A program made the position numbers and the translations under genes. From Bartonella sp. ML70XJBT.G (lineage in GTDB: Bacteria; Pseudomonadota; Alphaproteobacteria; Rhizobiales; Rhizobiaceae), in NCBI RefSeq assembly GCF_028618575.1, contig NZ_JAQITA010000011.1:23006-87005 (forward strand): a stretch of 64,000 bases of DNA, read 5' to 3'. How positions within the stretch are numbered: position 1 is the first letter of the stretch; every line of letters starts with the position of its first letter. Of this stretch, positions 1-8,442 are shown one piece after another. The notes under the pieces were generated by a model that did no database searches, had not been told where the DNA came from, and saw only the letters and a program-made list of their open reading frames with translations.

Positions 1-89
1 ATGCAATATTATTGGGAAATTTTCTTTGTCCGTGAAAAGTAAATGAGGGGGGATATTTTGAGTGCTCTTTGCCATGTTATTCTACAATA

Positions 90-130
90 TTTTTTGGCGC
101 AATCCTTTTACAAAGATTGCACCAAGAAAT
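90..130. terminator. Inverted repeat downstream of the three-BID effector gene
   Basis: Arms GCAATC and GATTGC flank about 10 bases just beyond the stop of the minus-strand effector gene. It resembles the stronger inverted repeat at 6818-6857 that follows another effector gene. A transcription terminator role is inferred from position only. Confidence 0.4.
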
Positions 131-157
131 GAGATTCAAAACAAAAGATTATGAAGT

Positions 158-3073
158 TTAGCCGCTTAAAGCCATGGCTTTTGAGGATTCCGTTTTCCGA
201 GATCGAGCGGCTTGAAGACTTTTTTCTGCTTGCATAGATTTTTCAGAAGCCTCTTGATGCCTGTCCCTTGCTGAGCGTTCAGGTGTTTGAGGAGATTCTG
301 AGAGGCTTTGCTGTTTTTGCATGCTTTGCTCTTGCTGCGAAGATTGTCCTTGGAGTTTTTGTTGCTCCTCATGCGTCTTTACAATCTCTTTTCGTACTTT
401 TTTTATAGTTTCTGTATAATGATCAATAGCAGAGCATAGAGAAGGAATAGCCTCTTCAGCATGTTTGCGTGCATCGTTTTTTATACCAAGCATTTGCCTT
501 CCAGAAAGGGAAGCAAATATTTTAGGATAGTTTGCCACTTGCCATGAGAGCTCTTCGCCTAGAACAGGAATTTTTTGAATATCTTCAGCCTGATATTTAA
601 AAACAAATGGGTTACCGTAAACAATGTTAGAATGATTGTAGACTTCTATGAGAGCACGTTGAACAGAGAGATCACTTTGAACTTTTGCTGCGATTTCCTT
701 AAGCGAGAGAGAGGATGGGGATTTCGTTTGCGGTGCTCTCACCATGCGTGGTCGAACTGCTTGTGGGCTTTGTTCTGTTTGCATAGAGGTTCCAGAAATT
801 CCTTGATGCTGGTGCGTTGATGAGCGTTTAGGTATTTCAGGAGATTCTGAGAGGCTCTGCTGCCTTTGCGGGCTTTGCTCTTGTGGTGGAAGCGGTGCAC
901 GGCGTTTTGTTTGTGTTGGAGAAGAAGACGGCGCCCCCTCTTGTCTTTGTTGTTCGGGGAGGCGCGTTGTTCGTGGCTTCGCGCCTAGCTTTTCCCAGTG
1001 CGCTTGCGAGGGGGATGCAGCAGCTGCTTGATGCTGTTGCGTTGATGAGCGTTTAGGCACTTCAGGAGATTCTGAAAGGCTCTGCTGCCTTTGCGCGCTT
1101 TGCTCTTGTGGGGGAGGCGGTGCATGACGTTTTGTCCGCGTTGGAGAAGAAGACAGCGCACTCTCTTGTCTTTGTTGTTCGGGTGCTAGCGTTGTGCGTG
1201 ATCGAACTGCTTGTGGGCTCTGTTCTGTTTGCATAGAGGTTCTAGAAACTCCTTGATGCTGGTGCGTTGATGAGCGTTTAGGCACTTCAGGAGATTCTGA
1301 TAGGCTCTGCTGCCTTTGCGCGCTTTGCTCTTGTGGTGGAAGCGGTGCACGGCGTTTTGTTTGTGTTGGAGAAGAAGACGGCGCACTCTCTTGTCTTTGT
1401 TGTTCGGGTGCTAGCGTTGTGCGTGGTTGAACAGTTTGTGGGCTCTGTTCTGTTTGCATAGAAGATTCAACCCTTGCTTGATGCCGGTGTGTTGATGGGC
1501 GTTTAGGCAGTTGAGGAGCTTCTGAGAGGCTCTGCTGTTGTTGCCTGCTTTGCTCTTGCTGTGGAGGCTGTGCATGGCGTTGTTGTTTTGCCTCTTGGCT
1601 TTGTGAAATGTTTTCTTTTGCCTGTTTTATTGCCTCTGCATAACCTTCTATGGCTTCACCCAGACGTGGAAGAGCACTTTCAGCCTGTTTGCGTGCTTCA
1701 CTCTTTAGACTATAGAGGCTGCGACCAGCAAGTTTACCAAATGTATCAGGGTGTTCTGTCACTTGCCATGCAAGATTTTCTGCCATTTCGGGAACTTTTT
1801 GAATTTCTTCAAGTCTATACTGTAAAATATTCGCGTCGCCATAAGCAACGGTGCACCAATAGATGATTTCTGCGTGACAATATTGAACCATTGAGCTGCT
1901 TTGAACTCTGCGTGCCATTTCCTTTTGCGAAAGGGGGCCCATTTTTTGTTCAGCTTTACGCGGCTTTTGTAGATCTTCAGCCATTTGCCTGAGGTCCATT
2001 GACGATCTACGGAGTGTTTGTTCTGCTCTATGGCCTTGCAAAATATTTCCTCTTACCTGCTTTACAGTCTCAGCATAATTTTCAAGGGCAAGACACAAGG
2101 GGGTAATATTCTCTTCAGCCTCTTTGCGTGCTTGATTTTTTACACCAAGAACTTTTTTTCCGGCAAAATTTCCAACCAGTTTAGGATTGGCTGCAACTTG
2201 CCATGAAAGACTTTCCCCAAGAATAGGATTTTTTTCAATTTCCTCAAGTTTTTCCTGAAAAATATTGGGGTTGCCATAAACGGTTTCAGATAAAGCTTGG
2301 ATTTGATCTTTACAGGCTTGGATCAATGGACTGTTTTTAATTTTTAAGCTCATTTCCTCTTTTGAGAGAGAGACGGTCATTCCTGATGACGCAACTGTTG
2401 CATATATGGGGTGCTCTTGTTCAGTGATTGCACCCCGTCTTTGTCTATTGCTGGTGGAAGGTGGTGTCTTTATCTCAAGCTCTGCGTATATGGGTTCATT
2501 GTCTTGTGCTTGTGTGGGATTTTGCGCCCGTGGTGCTGCTTTTGGGGTAGGGGTTGCATAAGGGGATTCCCCTTGTTGTTGTTGCTTAACAGAACCACCT
2601 CTTGTGCGTGGGGGCTTTTGTGGTGCGGGTGTGGCGTATATGGGGTCATCACCTTGTGTTGTTGTGGGATTTTGCGCCCGTGGTGCTGCTTTTGGGGTAG
2701 GGGTTGCATAAGGGGATTCCTCTTGTTGGTGCTGCTTAACAGAATCAACTCTTGTGCGTGGGGGCTTTGGTGGTGCGGGTGTTGCGTATACTCCTTCATC
2801 TTCTTGTTTTTGTTTTGTGAGTAGCTCTTTGTCTCTTGCACGCGGTGGTCTTTGTGGCGGAGTCCTTCCCTGTGTTGTTTGGCTTTGTAACTCCTCGCTT
2901 GTCTGAGGGGTGTGAGGTGTTGTCTCTCTTGTATGAGAGAGGTGTTCTGGACGTTTGGTTTGGGATGGTTTTTGCGTATTTTGGGCAGGAGGCGTTGCTA
3001 TAGATTGTTCATTATTTTTTTCAAATGCTGCTACCAAGTGTGCTATAGAAGGGGAGAGTTTTTGTTTTTTCAT
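158..3073 (-). CDS. bepF: BepF-like effector with tyrosine motifs and three BID domains
   Basis: This is a 971-residue protein with no signal peptide. Its N-terminal third carries six tyrosine motifs (Y96, Y122, Y146, Y172, Y196, Y224) of the form E/D-x-[VIP]-Y-A-[TE], resembling EPIYA-type sites phosphorylated in host cells. Three BID domains follow, at about 235-345, 380-490 and 790-900, each with a VYGN-like or equivalent YG(N/D) core. BID domains form part of the signal for export through VirB/VirD4. Between BID2 and BID3 lies a Gln/Pro/Ser-rich region of about 75-residue tandem repeats. The C-terminus ends MALSG, like the other Beps here. Three BIDs plus tyrosine motifs fit BepF best, and orthology is inferred from architecture. 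BepF is implicated in invasome formation together with BepC. Confidence 0.85.
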   Translation of the reverse strand: MKKQKLSPSIAHLVAAFEKNNEQSIATPPAQNTQKPSQTKRPEHLSHTRETTPHTPQTSEELQSQTTQGRTPPQRPPRARDKELLTKQKQEDEGVYATPAPPKPPRTRVDSVKQHQQEESPYATPTPKAAPRAQNPTTTQGDDPIYATPAPQKPPRTRGGSVKQQQQGESPYATPTPKAAPRAQNPTQAQDNEPIYAELEIKTPPSTSNRQRRGAITEQEHPIYATVASSGMTVSLSKEEMSLKIKNSPLIQACKDQIQALSETVYGNPNIFQEKLEEIEKNPILGESLSWQVAANPKLVGNFAGKKVLGVKNQARKEAEENITPLCLALENYAETVKQVRGNILQGHRAEQTLRRSSMDLRQMAEDLQKPRKAEQKMGPLSQKEMARRVQSSSMVQYCHAEIIYWCTVAYGDANILQYRLEEIQKVPEMAENLAWQVTEHPDTFGKLAGRSLYSLKSEARKQAESALPRLGEAIEGYAEAIKQAKENISQSQEAKQQRHAQPPQQEQSRQQQQSLSEAPQLPKRPSTHRHQARVESSMQTEQSPQTVQPRTTLAPEQQRQESAPSSSPTQTKRRAPLPPQEQSAQRQQSLSESPEVPKRSSTHQHQGVSRTSMQTEQSPQAVRSRTTLAPEQQRQESALSSSPTRTKRHAPPPPQEQSAQRQQSLSESPEVPKRSSTQQHQAAAASPSQAHWEKLGAKPRTTRLPEQQRQEGAPSSSPTQTKRRAPLPPQEQSPQRQQSLSESPEIPKRSSTHQHQGISGTSMQTEQSPQAVRPRMVRAPQTKSPSSLSLKEIAAKVQSDLSVQRALIEVYNHSNIVYGNPFVFKYQAEDIQKIPVLGEELSWQVANYPKIFASLSGRQMLGIKNDARKHAEEAIPSLCSAIDHYTETIKKVRKEIVKTHEEQQKLQGQSSQQEQSMQKQQSLSESPQTPERSARDRHQEASEKSMQAEKSLQAARSRKTESSKAMALSG
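720..1560 (-). repeat. Tandem repeat of about 226 bp inside the BepF-like gene
   Basis: A conserved stretch encoding a Ser/Lys/Arg-rich block recurs near 814, 1040, 1265 and 1492, giving a period of about 226 bp (75 codons). Units differ by a few substitutions and remain in frame. They form the linker between BID2 and BID3 and are a likely site of copy-number change. Confidence 0.75.
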
Positions 3074-3323
3074 ACAAGCTTCCTTTCAAGCTGTTTCACT
3101 ATTTGTTTTGCAAATCTTCTTAGTGCATTCTTCACCTTTCGTTTTGGTGCCCAATTGAATGATTTTAGCTTTGCGTTGTTTATGGGTTGATGATTGATAT
3201 TGTCGTTTCAATCATTGAGGGTGATGATGGGGAGTGTTTTGATAAAACCACACCCCTTTTGGTACGAACCCTTTGTCAAGATTGCACCAAGAACCAAAAT
3301 GAAAAGTCCACAGGGATGCATCG

Positions 3324-4724
3324 TTAACTGGCAAGCGCCATCCCTTTGGATGATGTTGTTCTACGTGGTCTCACATCTTGGGCTGGTTCTTGTGTATGCC
3401 GAGAAGGTCCAGCAGTTTCCTGATGTGATGTTGCTGCTAAGCTTTCAGGCGGTTTAGCAGAGCGTGATAATTGAGGAGAGCGTGAAAATTCTTGTTGTCT
3501 CTGCAAGGTTTGAGACGTCTGAGCAGTCTGTTCATGTTGTTGTTGTGCTGTTTGCTGTTGCTGGCTTTGTGTAAGCCCCTCCCGTACGCTTTGTACAGTA
3601 TTTGCATAATTTCCCATGGCGCTTATTAAGTGTGGAAGACCTGCTTCAGCATGTCTTCGTGCTCTGTTTTTTAAGTTACCGACGCCAACACCGGCATAGC
3701 GACCAAAAGACTGGGGAGATTCCGCAATTGACCATGTGAGCTCTTCTACCAGAGTGGGATTTTCAAAAATTGCTTCAGTTTGTTGTTTGAAAAGATCAGA
3801 GTTGCCAAAAACAACGTTACACCAATAGTTGATTTGTGCATGGTGCTTTTTGACCATGGGGTGTTGTTGTGTTCTCTCAGAAATATCATCATTTGATAGA
3901 GAGGCGGAGGATCTTTCAGAAGAATGGGGATTTTGCAAGATTCTGTTTACAGCTTCCTTGCCCATTATCTCTTCATAGTATGGAAGCACTGCTTCTGGGG
4001 TCATAGACAAATCTTCTCTTACAGTTTTTACAGCTGCTACGTAAGAATCGACCAAGCCACAAAGGGTGGGTAAATTGTTATTTGCGTGTCTGCGTGCACT
4101 ACTTTTTATGCCAAGCATTTTTTTGCCGGCAAATTTATGAATCCTTTCAGGATCTTCTTTCATGTGCGTGGATAAGTCCTCTCCAGTAGAAGGATTTTTT
4201 TGAATCTGCTCTAATTGTTTTCGCAAAGCATCTGAATTGCCATATACTTTTTGGCAAAAAGTTTGAATTTCTTCTTCATACTCGCGTACCAATCGGCTGT
4301 TTTTCAGGAGTGCCGTAATTTGCGCTTCAGAGAGGGCCAGTCTTGTTCTTGGCGAAGCTGCTGTTGCAGCGGGTGTTTGTTCTTCTCTTGCAACGGGTTG
4401 TGTTTGCTCGTTTTCTTCTGCTATAGGAGAAAGTCCGCTTTGTGGAGCAACGGCCGTGTATATAGTTTGACTTGGCACTCTTTCGGCATATCTACTCAGT
4501 GTGGCTGTGGATCTTGTCGTCACCGTTGCATATATCACATCATCTGGAGTTGTCGGGCTTGATTGTTTTTGCCCTTTTGCTTTCGAGGAAGAAGACGATT
4601 CTTGGCGCTGTTGGGCAGATGGTGTGGAGGGGAGAGGTTGGTTTGCTACTTCTGCGGCTGCTTTTTCATAAAGTGCTATGAGTTCTTTTACTGAGGGAGA
4701 GAGGGAGGATTGATGTTTCTTCAT
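3324..4724 (-). CDS. bepE: BepE-like effector with two BID domains
   Basis: I use the ATG at 4724, which begins MKKHQ like the MKK starts of the neighbouring effectors and follows an AAGGAAA ribosome site, giving 466 residues. The open frame extends further upstream. Tyrosine motifs lie at Y65 (VIYATV) and Y89 (TIYTAV). BID1 spans about 130-240 (with VYGN) and BID2 about 278-385 (with VFGN). A Gln-rich stretch and a tail ending GMALAS follow. Two BIDs with N-terminal tyrosines match BepE of other Bartonella. It should be secreted into host cells by VirB/VirD4. It has its own upstream regulatory block (4800-5047) and so is probably transcribed separately. Confidence 0.8.
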   Translation of the reverse strand: MKKHQSSLSPSVKELIALYEKAAAEVANQPLPSTPSAQQRQESSSSSKAKGQKQSSPTTPDDVIYATVTTRSTATLSRYAERVPSQTIYTAVAPQSGLSPIAEENEQTQPVAREEQTPAATAASPRTRLALSEAQITALLKNSRLVREYEEEIQTFCQKVYGNSDALRKQLEQIQKNPSTGEDLSTHMKEDPERIHKFAGKKMLGIKSSARRHANNNLPTLCGLVDSYVAAVKTVREDLSMTPEAVLPYYEEIMGKEAVNRILQNPHSSERSSASLSNDDISERTQQHPMVKKHHAQINYWCNVVFGNSDLFKQQTEAIFENPTLVEELTWSIAESPQSFGRYAGVGVGNLKNRARRHAEAGLPHLISAMGNYANTVQSVREGLTQSQQQQTAQQQHEQTAQTSQTLQRQQEFSRSPQLSRSAKPPESLAATSHQETAGPSRHTQEPAQDVRPRRTTSSKGMALAS

Positions 4725-4799
4725 GCATGTTTCCTTTTCATATTTCGAGAAAACCTCTTTGGTGCATTCTTCCCCTTTATTTTTATAGTTTTTATACAA

Positions 4800-5047
4800 A
4801 AGAAGAGATCAATGGGAATAGCCTCCAAAGACTTGCGCTATTCGCTCTCTTTATAATCGACATTTATGTCTTTAATACAGTTTTTTTGTGAAATTTTATC
4901 AATAAGTTATATAAAATTGCCTGCTCTTTTTTGACAATTTTTTTTGTAACATTTCATAACAATTTTTTGGTGCAATTGCTTAATTGCAATCATACCCAAA
5001 AATTCGTTAAAAGGAAAAAATTTATGTGTTGTTACATAACGGTACGC
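4800..5047 (-). promoter_or_regulatory. Duplicated bep intergenic block, copy 1
   Basis: This block lies upstream of the BepE-like gene and downstream of the next effector gene. Positions 4820-5045 are closely similar to 6680-6900 and, over the promoter-proximal part, to 8241-8375. On the minus strand it has a TTGATA element and a TATTAA element about 19 bases apart, a palindrome GACATTTATGTC at 4859-4870, and a weak inverted repeat near 4963-5004 that could end the upstream transcript. The promoter role is inferred from position and conservation. Confidence 0.55.
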
Positions 5048-6598
5048 TTACATAGCAAAAGCCATTCCTTCTTTGCTATGTTCGGGACTCTGTCTGCCTC
5101 GCCTCTGCCGCTCTGGAGACTCTTGTCCTCTTTCTTGTGAGTGATCATGATGACGACGGCGATGATGATGGCGATGACTGTGTTCTTGCTCTTCTTGATG
5201 TTCTCCTCGCTCATATCTACGCCCTCTTTCCTGCTCACGGGTCAAATTCTTGTGTAGTTTTTGTGCTTTGACTATATGTTCTTCAAGAGCCTCACAAAGA
5301 GAGCCAAAGGCTTTTTCAGCTTCTTTGCGATCTGGGCTTTTTATGCCAAGGAATTTTTGACCCGCAAGTCTACCAGGTCCTTTGGGGTTTTCTAAAAGCT
5401 CCCATAGGGCTTCCTCTGCATTTTCAGGATCGTTAAGAACCTTAGAGAGGTGTTCACCCAAAGCAAATTTGTTACCATAAACAGTTTGGCACAGTTTTTG
5501 GATTTTCAACACACCATGTTGTAAGTCTTGGTCTTCTGCCATTTTTATCTTAATCTGATCTTGAGGTGTTCTTGGAGGGAGGGGGGGCCTGTCTGTGCCA
5601 GCACCCTCATAGAGGGGATTATCTAGGCGTTGAGGGTCGTGTCCACCTACTGCACCTTCACCCATAGCTTGTTCGAGTGAACTATTTTGCGGTTGAAAGT
5701 TTGGATCTCTTCCTAGGGGATTACTTACTCTATAGGGGGGTACGAGTCCTGGGGCAGTTTCTGGTGGGATTTGGGGTGCATAGACGGTTTCTTCTGGTGG
5801 TCGTGAGGAGCGTCTTCTCTGTGCTTCCTCGCCAATTTCCTCATAGAGATGTGTTTCTGGATCTTGGGGAGATTGTCCACCTACTGCGCCCATAGGTTCG
5901 TAGAGGGGATTTTCCCATTGTTGAGAGTCTTGGCTCTCTCCTAGATCCTGTTGATAAGTTACTGCATAGGGATCTAGGGGGTCTGAGGGAGTTCTCCTCT
6001 CATGAGCTCCCTCGCTCGTTGCTTCATGGATATATGTTTTTGATCCTTGGGGGGATTGTCCGCCTACTGCACCCATAGGTTCGTAGAGGGGATTTTCCCA
6101 TTGTTGAGAGTCTTGGCTCTCTCCTAGATCCTGTTGATAAGTTATTGTATAGGGGTCTATAGGGTCTTGGCTAGCTCTCTCTCTCTGTGCTTCCTCACCA
6201 ATTTCCTCATAGAGATGTGTTTCTGGATCTTGGGGAGATTGTCCACCTACTGCGCCCATAGGTTCGTAGAGGGGATTTTCCCATTGTTGAGAGTCTTGCC
6301 CTCTTTCTAGATCCTGCAAATCCGTTACCATATAGGGGGATACGAGTCTTTGAGGAGATCTCCCCCCATGTGCCTCACCACCAACGGCACCATGGGCAGT
6401 TTCTGCTGGATTTTGGGGTGCATAAACAGTTTCTTCTTGTTTTTTGGGGGGCTCTTTTGGTTGTTTATTAACCTTTGCATAGATAGGTTCTGGATTAGAA
6501 ACTCTTTGGTTAGAAGTTCTTTGGTTAGAAGTTTCTAGGTTTTCAAAGTGTCTTATTAATTCACTTACGGGGGTCGAGGGGAAAGGTTTTTTCTTCAT
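5048..6598 (-). CDS. bepD: BepD-like effector with 61-residue tyrosine-motif repeats and one BID domain
   Basis: This is a 516-residue protein starting MKKKPFPS after an AAAAGGAAA ribosome site. The N-terminal two thirds carry many tyrosine motifs: EPIYAKV (Y40), ETVYAPQ (Y59, Y273), NPLYEPMG three times, THLYEEIG twice, DPYTITY and DPYAVTY. WENPLYEPMG begins at residues 107, 168 and 229, so the repeat is 61 residues long. In the middle unit the THLYEE motif has become TYIHEA. A single BID domain occupies about 345-455, followed by a His/Arg-rich tail ending GMAFAM. This architecture matches BepD. It and the neighbour at 6902 look like a duplicated pair, so the exact Bep letter is uncertain. 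Confidence 0.8.
   Translation of the reverse strand: MKKKPFPSTPVSELIRHFENLETSNQRTSNQRVSNPEPIYAKVNKQPKEPPKKQEETVYAPQNPAETAHGAVGGEAHGGRSPQRLVSPYMVTDLQDLERGQDSQQWENPLYEPMGAVGGQSPQDPETHLYEEIGEEAQRERASQDPIDPYTITYQQDLGESQDSQQWENPLYEPMGAVGGQSPQGSKTYIHEATSEGAHERRTPSDPLDPYAVTYQQDLGESQDSQQWENPLYEPMGAVGGQSPQDPETHLYEEIGEEAQRRRSSRPPEETVYAPQIPPETAPGLVPPYRVSNPLGRDPNFQPQNSSLEQAMGEGAVGGHDPQRLDNPLYEGAGTDRPPLPPRTPQDQIKIKMAEDQDLQHGVLKIQKLCQTVYGNKFALGEHLSKVLNDPENAEEALWELLENPKGPGRLAGQKFLGIKSPDRKEAEKAFGSLCEALEEHIVKAQKLHKNLTREQERGRRYERGEHQEEQEHSHRHHHRRRHHDHSQERGQESPERQRRGRQSPEHSKEGMAFAM
5850..6300 (-). repeat. 183-bp tandem repeat, three units, inside the BepD-like gene
   Basis: A nearly identical segment beginning around 5880, 6062 and 6243 repeats every 183 bp and encodes the block containing NPLYEPMGAVGG. 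The repeat stays in frame and adds phosphorylatable tyrosines. The near-identity of units suggests recent expansion. Confidence 0.8.
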
Positions 6599-6901
6599 GA
6601 AATATTTCCTTTTAGGCTTTTAAATATACCTTAGAAAATTTCTTCAGTGCATGCCGTACTTTATTTTACATGGTAATGGCTTCCGAAGATGCGCTATTCA
6701 TGGATGAGGCTAATCGATATTTATGTCTTTAATACAGTTTTTTTATGAAATTTTATCAATAAGTTATATAAAATGACGCGCTCTTTTTTGACAATTTTTT
6801 GTAACACTTCATAACAATTTTTTGGCGCAATCGCTTGCTTGCAACCGCGCCAAAAAATTCGCTAAAAGGCAAAAATTTATGTGTTGTTACATCATGTAGG
6901 C
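6599..6901 (-). promoter_or_regulatory. Duplicated bep intergenic block, copy 2
   Basis: This 303-bp gap has no gene. Positions 6680-6900 match 4820-5045 closely, including the promoter-like region, a degenerate palindrome at 6716-6727 and the 3' end of the preceding gene. The block sits upstream of the effector gene starting at 6598. Confidence 0.55.
6818..6857 (-). terminator. Perfect 11-bp inverted repeat after the 6902-8143 effector gene
   Basis: TTTTTTGGCGC at 6818-6828 pairs with GCGCCAAAAAA at 6847-6857 around an 18-base loop. It lies about 45 bases beyond the stop of the minus-strand effector gene. On that strand the GC-rich arm is followed by a run of A and T. Terminator function is likely but not tested. 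Confidence 0.65.
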
Positions 6902-8143
6902 TTACATAGCAAAAGCCATTCCTCCTTTGCTCTGTTCGGGACTCTGTCTGCCTCGCGTCTGCTGCTCTGGAGAATGTTCTCCCCTCTCTGGTGAGTGATG
7001 ACGATGATGGCGACGATGATGACCGTGTTCATGCCCTTCTGGACTTGCCTCTCTCGAATGGCCACGCTCTCTTTCTTGCTCACGGGTCAAATTTGCGTGT
7101 AGCTTTTGTGCAGTTTGTATATGTTTTTCAAGAGTAGAACAAAGGTTGCCAAATTCATTTTCAGCCTCTTTGCGGGCTGGGCTTTTTACGCCAAGTACTA
7201 CTTTTCCTGCGAGTCTACCAGCGCTTTCAGGATTTTCTGCCAAGCCCCATAGGATCTTGTCTCCTCCTTGGGGATTATTGAGAATATCGGCAAGTTGTTC
7301 ATTTAAAGCATGCCGATTACCATAAACAACTTGGCATCGTTCTTGGACTTCCAATAAAGTATATTGGAATTCTGGGTTTTGCATCATCTTTGTTCTAATT
7401 TGATCTTGCGGCGTTCTTGGAGGGGGTGTTGTTCTGCCTGTGCCAACGCCTTCATAGAGGGGATTGGCTTGTTGTTGAGGGGCTTGTCCACCTGTTGCGC
7501 CCCCGCCAACGGTTGCATAGACAGACTCTACCGGCTTTGTAGGAGAGCGCCCACCATTTGGACCAAACTCAAGCTCTGCATAGAGATGTTCTGGTGATTG
7601 AGGATTTCGCCCACCCTGTGCACCTCCGCCAACGGTTGCATAAACAGACTCTACGGGTTTTGTAGGAGAGCGTCCCTTTGGACTCCAGTCGAGCTCTGCA
7701 TAGAGATTTTCTTCAGGCTTTCGCCCACCTCCTGCACCCTCGCCAACACTCTCGTAGAGGGGATTGTTTCGTTGTTGAAAATCAGGATCACTCCCTAGCT
7801 TGCTCAAATCACCTATTGCATAGGGATCTACTAGTTTTGTGGCCTTTTGTCCATTACTTGGATTCTCAGGCAGTCTGTCATAGGGATTGCCTAGTGGCTT
7901 TTGGGGTGCATAGATCCTTTCTTCTGGGTATGGGGGAGCAGCTTCTTGTGCTCTTTCTGGTGCTCTTGGGGATGCATAGGCAGATTCTGCTGGTCCTTGA
8001 GGGCGCTGCTGTTTTGGTGATTTTTTTACTTGTGCGTAAAGGGGTTCTGGGCTAGTGGCTCCTTGTTCTTGTAGGTTTTGTTGTTCAAACTGTTGTCTTA
8101 GTTGATCTACAGTGTTAGAAGGGGACGCTTGATTCTTTTTCAT
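6902..8143 (-). CDS. BepD-like tyrosine-motif effector with one BID domain
   Basis: This is a 413-residue protein beginning MKKNQASPS after an AAAGGAAA site. Tyrosine motifs run through residues 30-235: EPLYAQV (Y36), ESAYASP (Y56), ERIYAPQ (Y78), NPLYES (Y130), ENLYAEL (Y148), ESVYATV (Y168, Y209), EHLYAEL (Y188) and NPLYEG (Y230). One BID domain spans about 245-355 with VVYGN, then a His-rich tail ends GMAFAM. The tail and BID are close to those of the 516-residue neighbour, so the two arose by duplication. It is a predicted VirB/VirD4 substrate tyrosine-phosphorylated in host cells. It could be called BepD or a lineage-specific Bep. Confidence 0.8.
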   Translation of the reverse strand: MKKNQASPSNTVDQLRQQFEQQNLQEQGATSPEPLYAQVKKSPKQQRPQGPAESAYASPRAPERAQEAAPPYPEERIYAPQKPLGNPYDRLPENPSNGQKATKLVDPYAIGDLSKLGSDPDFQQRNNPLYESVGEGAGGGRKPEENLYAELDWSPKGRSPTKPVESVYATVGGGAQGGRNPQSPEHLYAELEFGPNGGRSPTKPVESVYATVGGGATGGQAPQQQANPLYEGVGTGRTTPPPRTPQDQIRTKMMQNPEFQYTLLEVQERCQVVYGNRHALNEQLADILNNPQGGDKILWGLAENPESAGRLAGKVVLGVKSPARKEAENEFGNLCSTLEKHIQTAQKLHANLTREQERERGHSREASPEGHEHGHHRRHHRHHSPERGEHSPEQQTRGRQSPEQSKGGMAFAM

Positions 8144-8442
8144 GCATGTTTCCTTTCAATATTTGAGAAAACCTTTTTGGTGCATTCTCCGCCTTTATAT
8201 TTTGGCTCCTTTATACAAAGCAAAATATCCATTTAAATGACCTCCAAAGACTTGCGCTATTCAGGAATGAGGATAATCGACATTTATGTCTTTAATACAG
8301 TTTTTTTGTGAAATTTTATCAATAAGTTACATAAAATTGCTTGCTCTTATCTGATAATTTTTTTTGTAACATTTTATAACAATTCTGAAGGCTCTCAAGA
8401 GGGAATGCTGCGCATAAGGGGATGAGAAAAAAGGGGAGCTGT
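8144..8442 (-). promoter_or_regulatory. Duplicated bep intergenic block, copy 3
   Basis: The part at 8241-8375 matches the promoter-like half of the blocks at 4800 and 6599, including the palindrome GACATTTATGTC at 8279-8290. Similarity fades after about 8385, where the 3' flank of bepC begins. It lies upstream of the effector gene starting at 8143. Confidence 0.55.

Noticed and set aside
720..1560. Possible CRISPR array because of regular repeats
   Set aside because: The repeats are about 226 bp, coding and in frame, without spacer structure.
2470..2841. Open frame of 123 codons on the minus strand inside the BepF-like gene
   Set aside because: It is an overlapping frame of the tyrosine-repeat region and has the composition expected from that repeat read out of frame.
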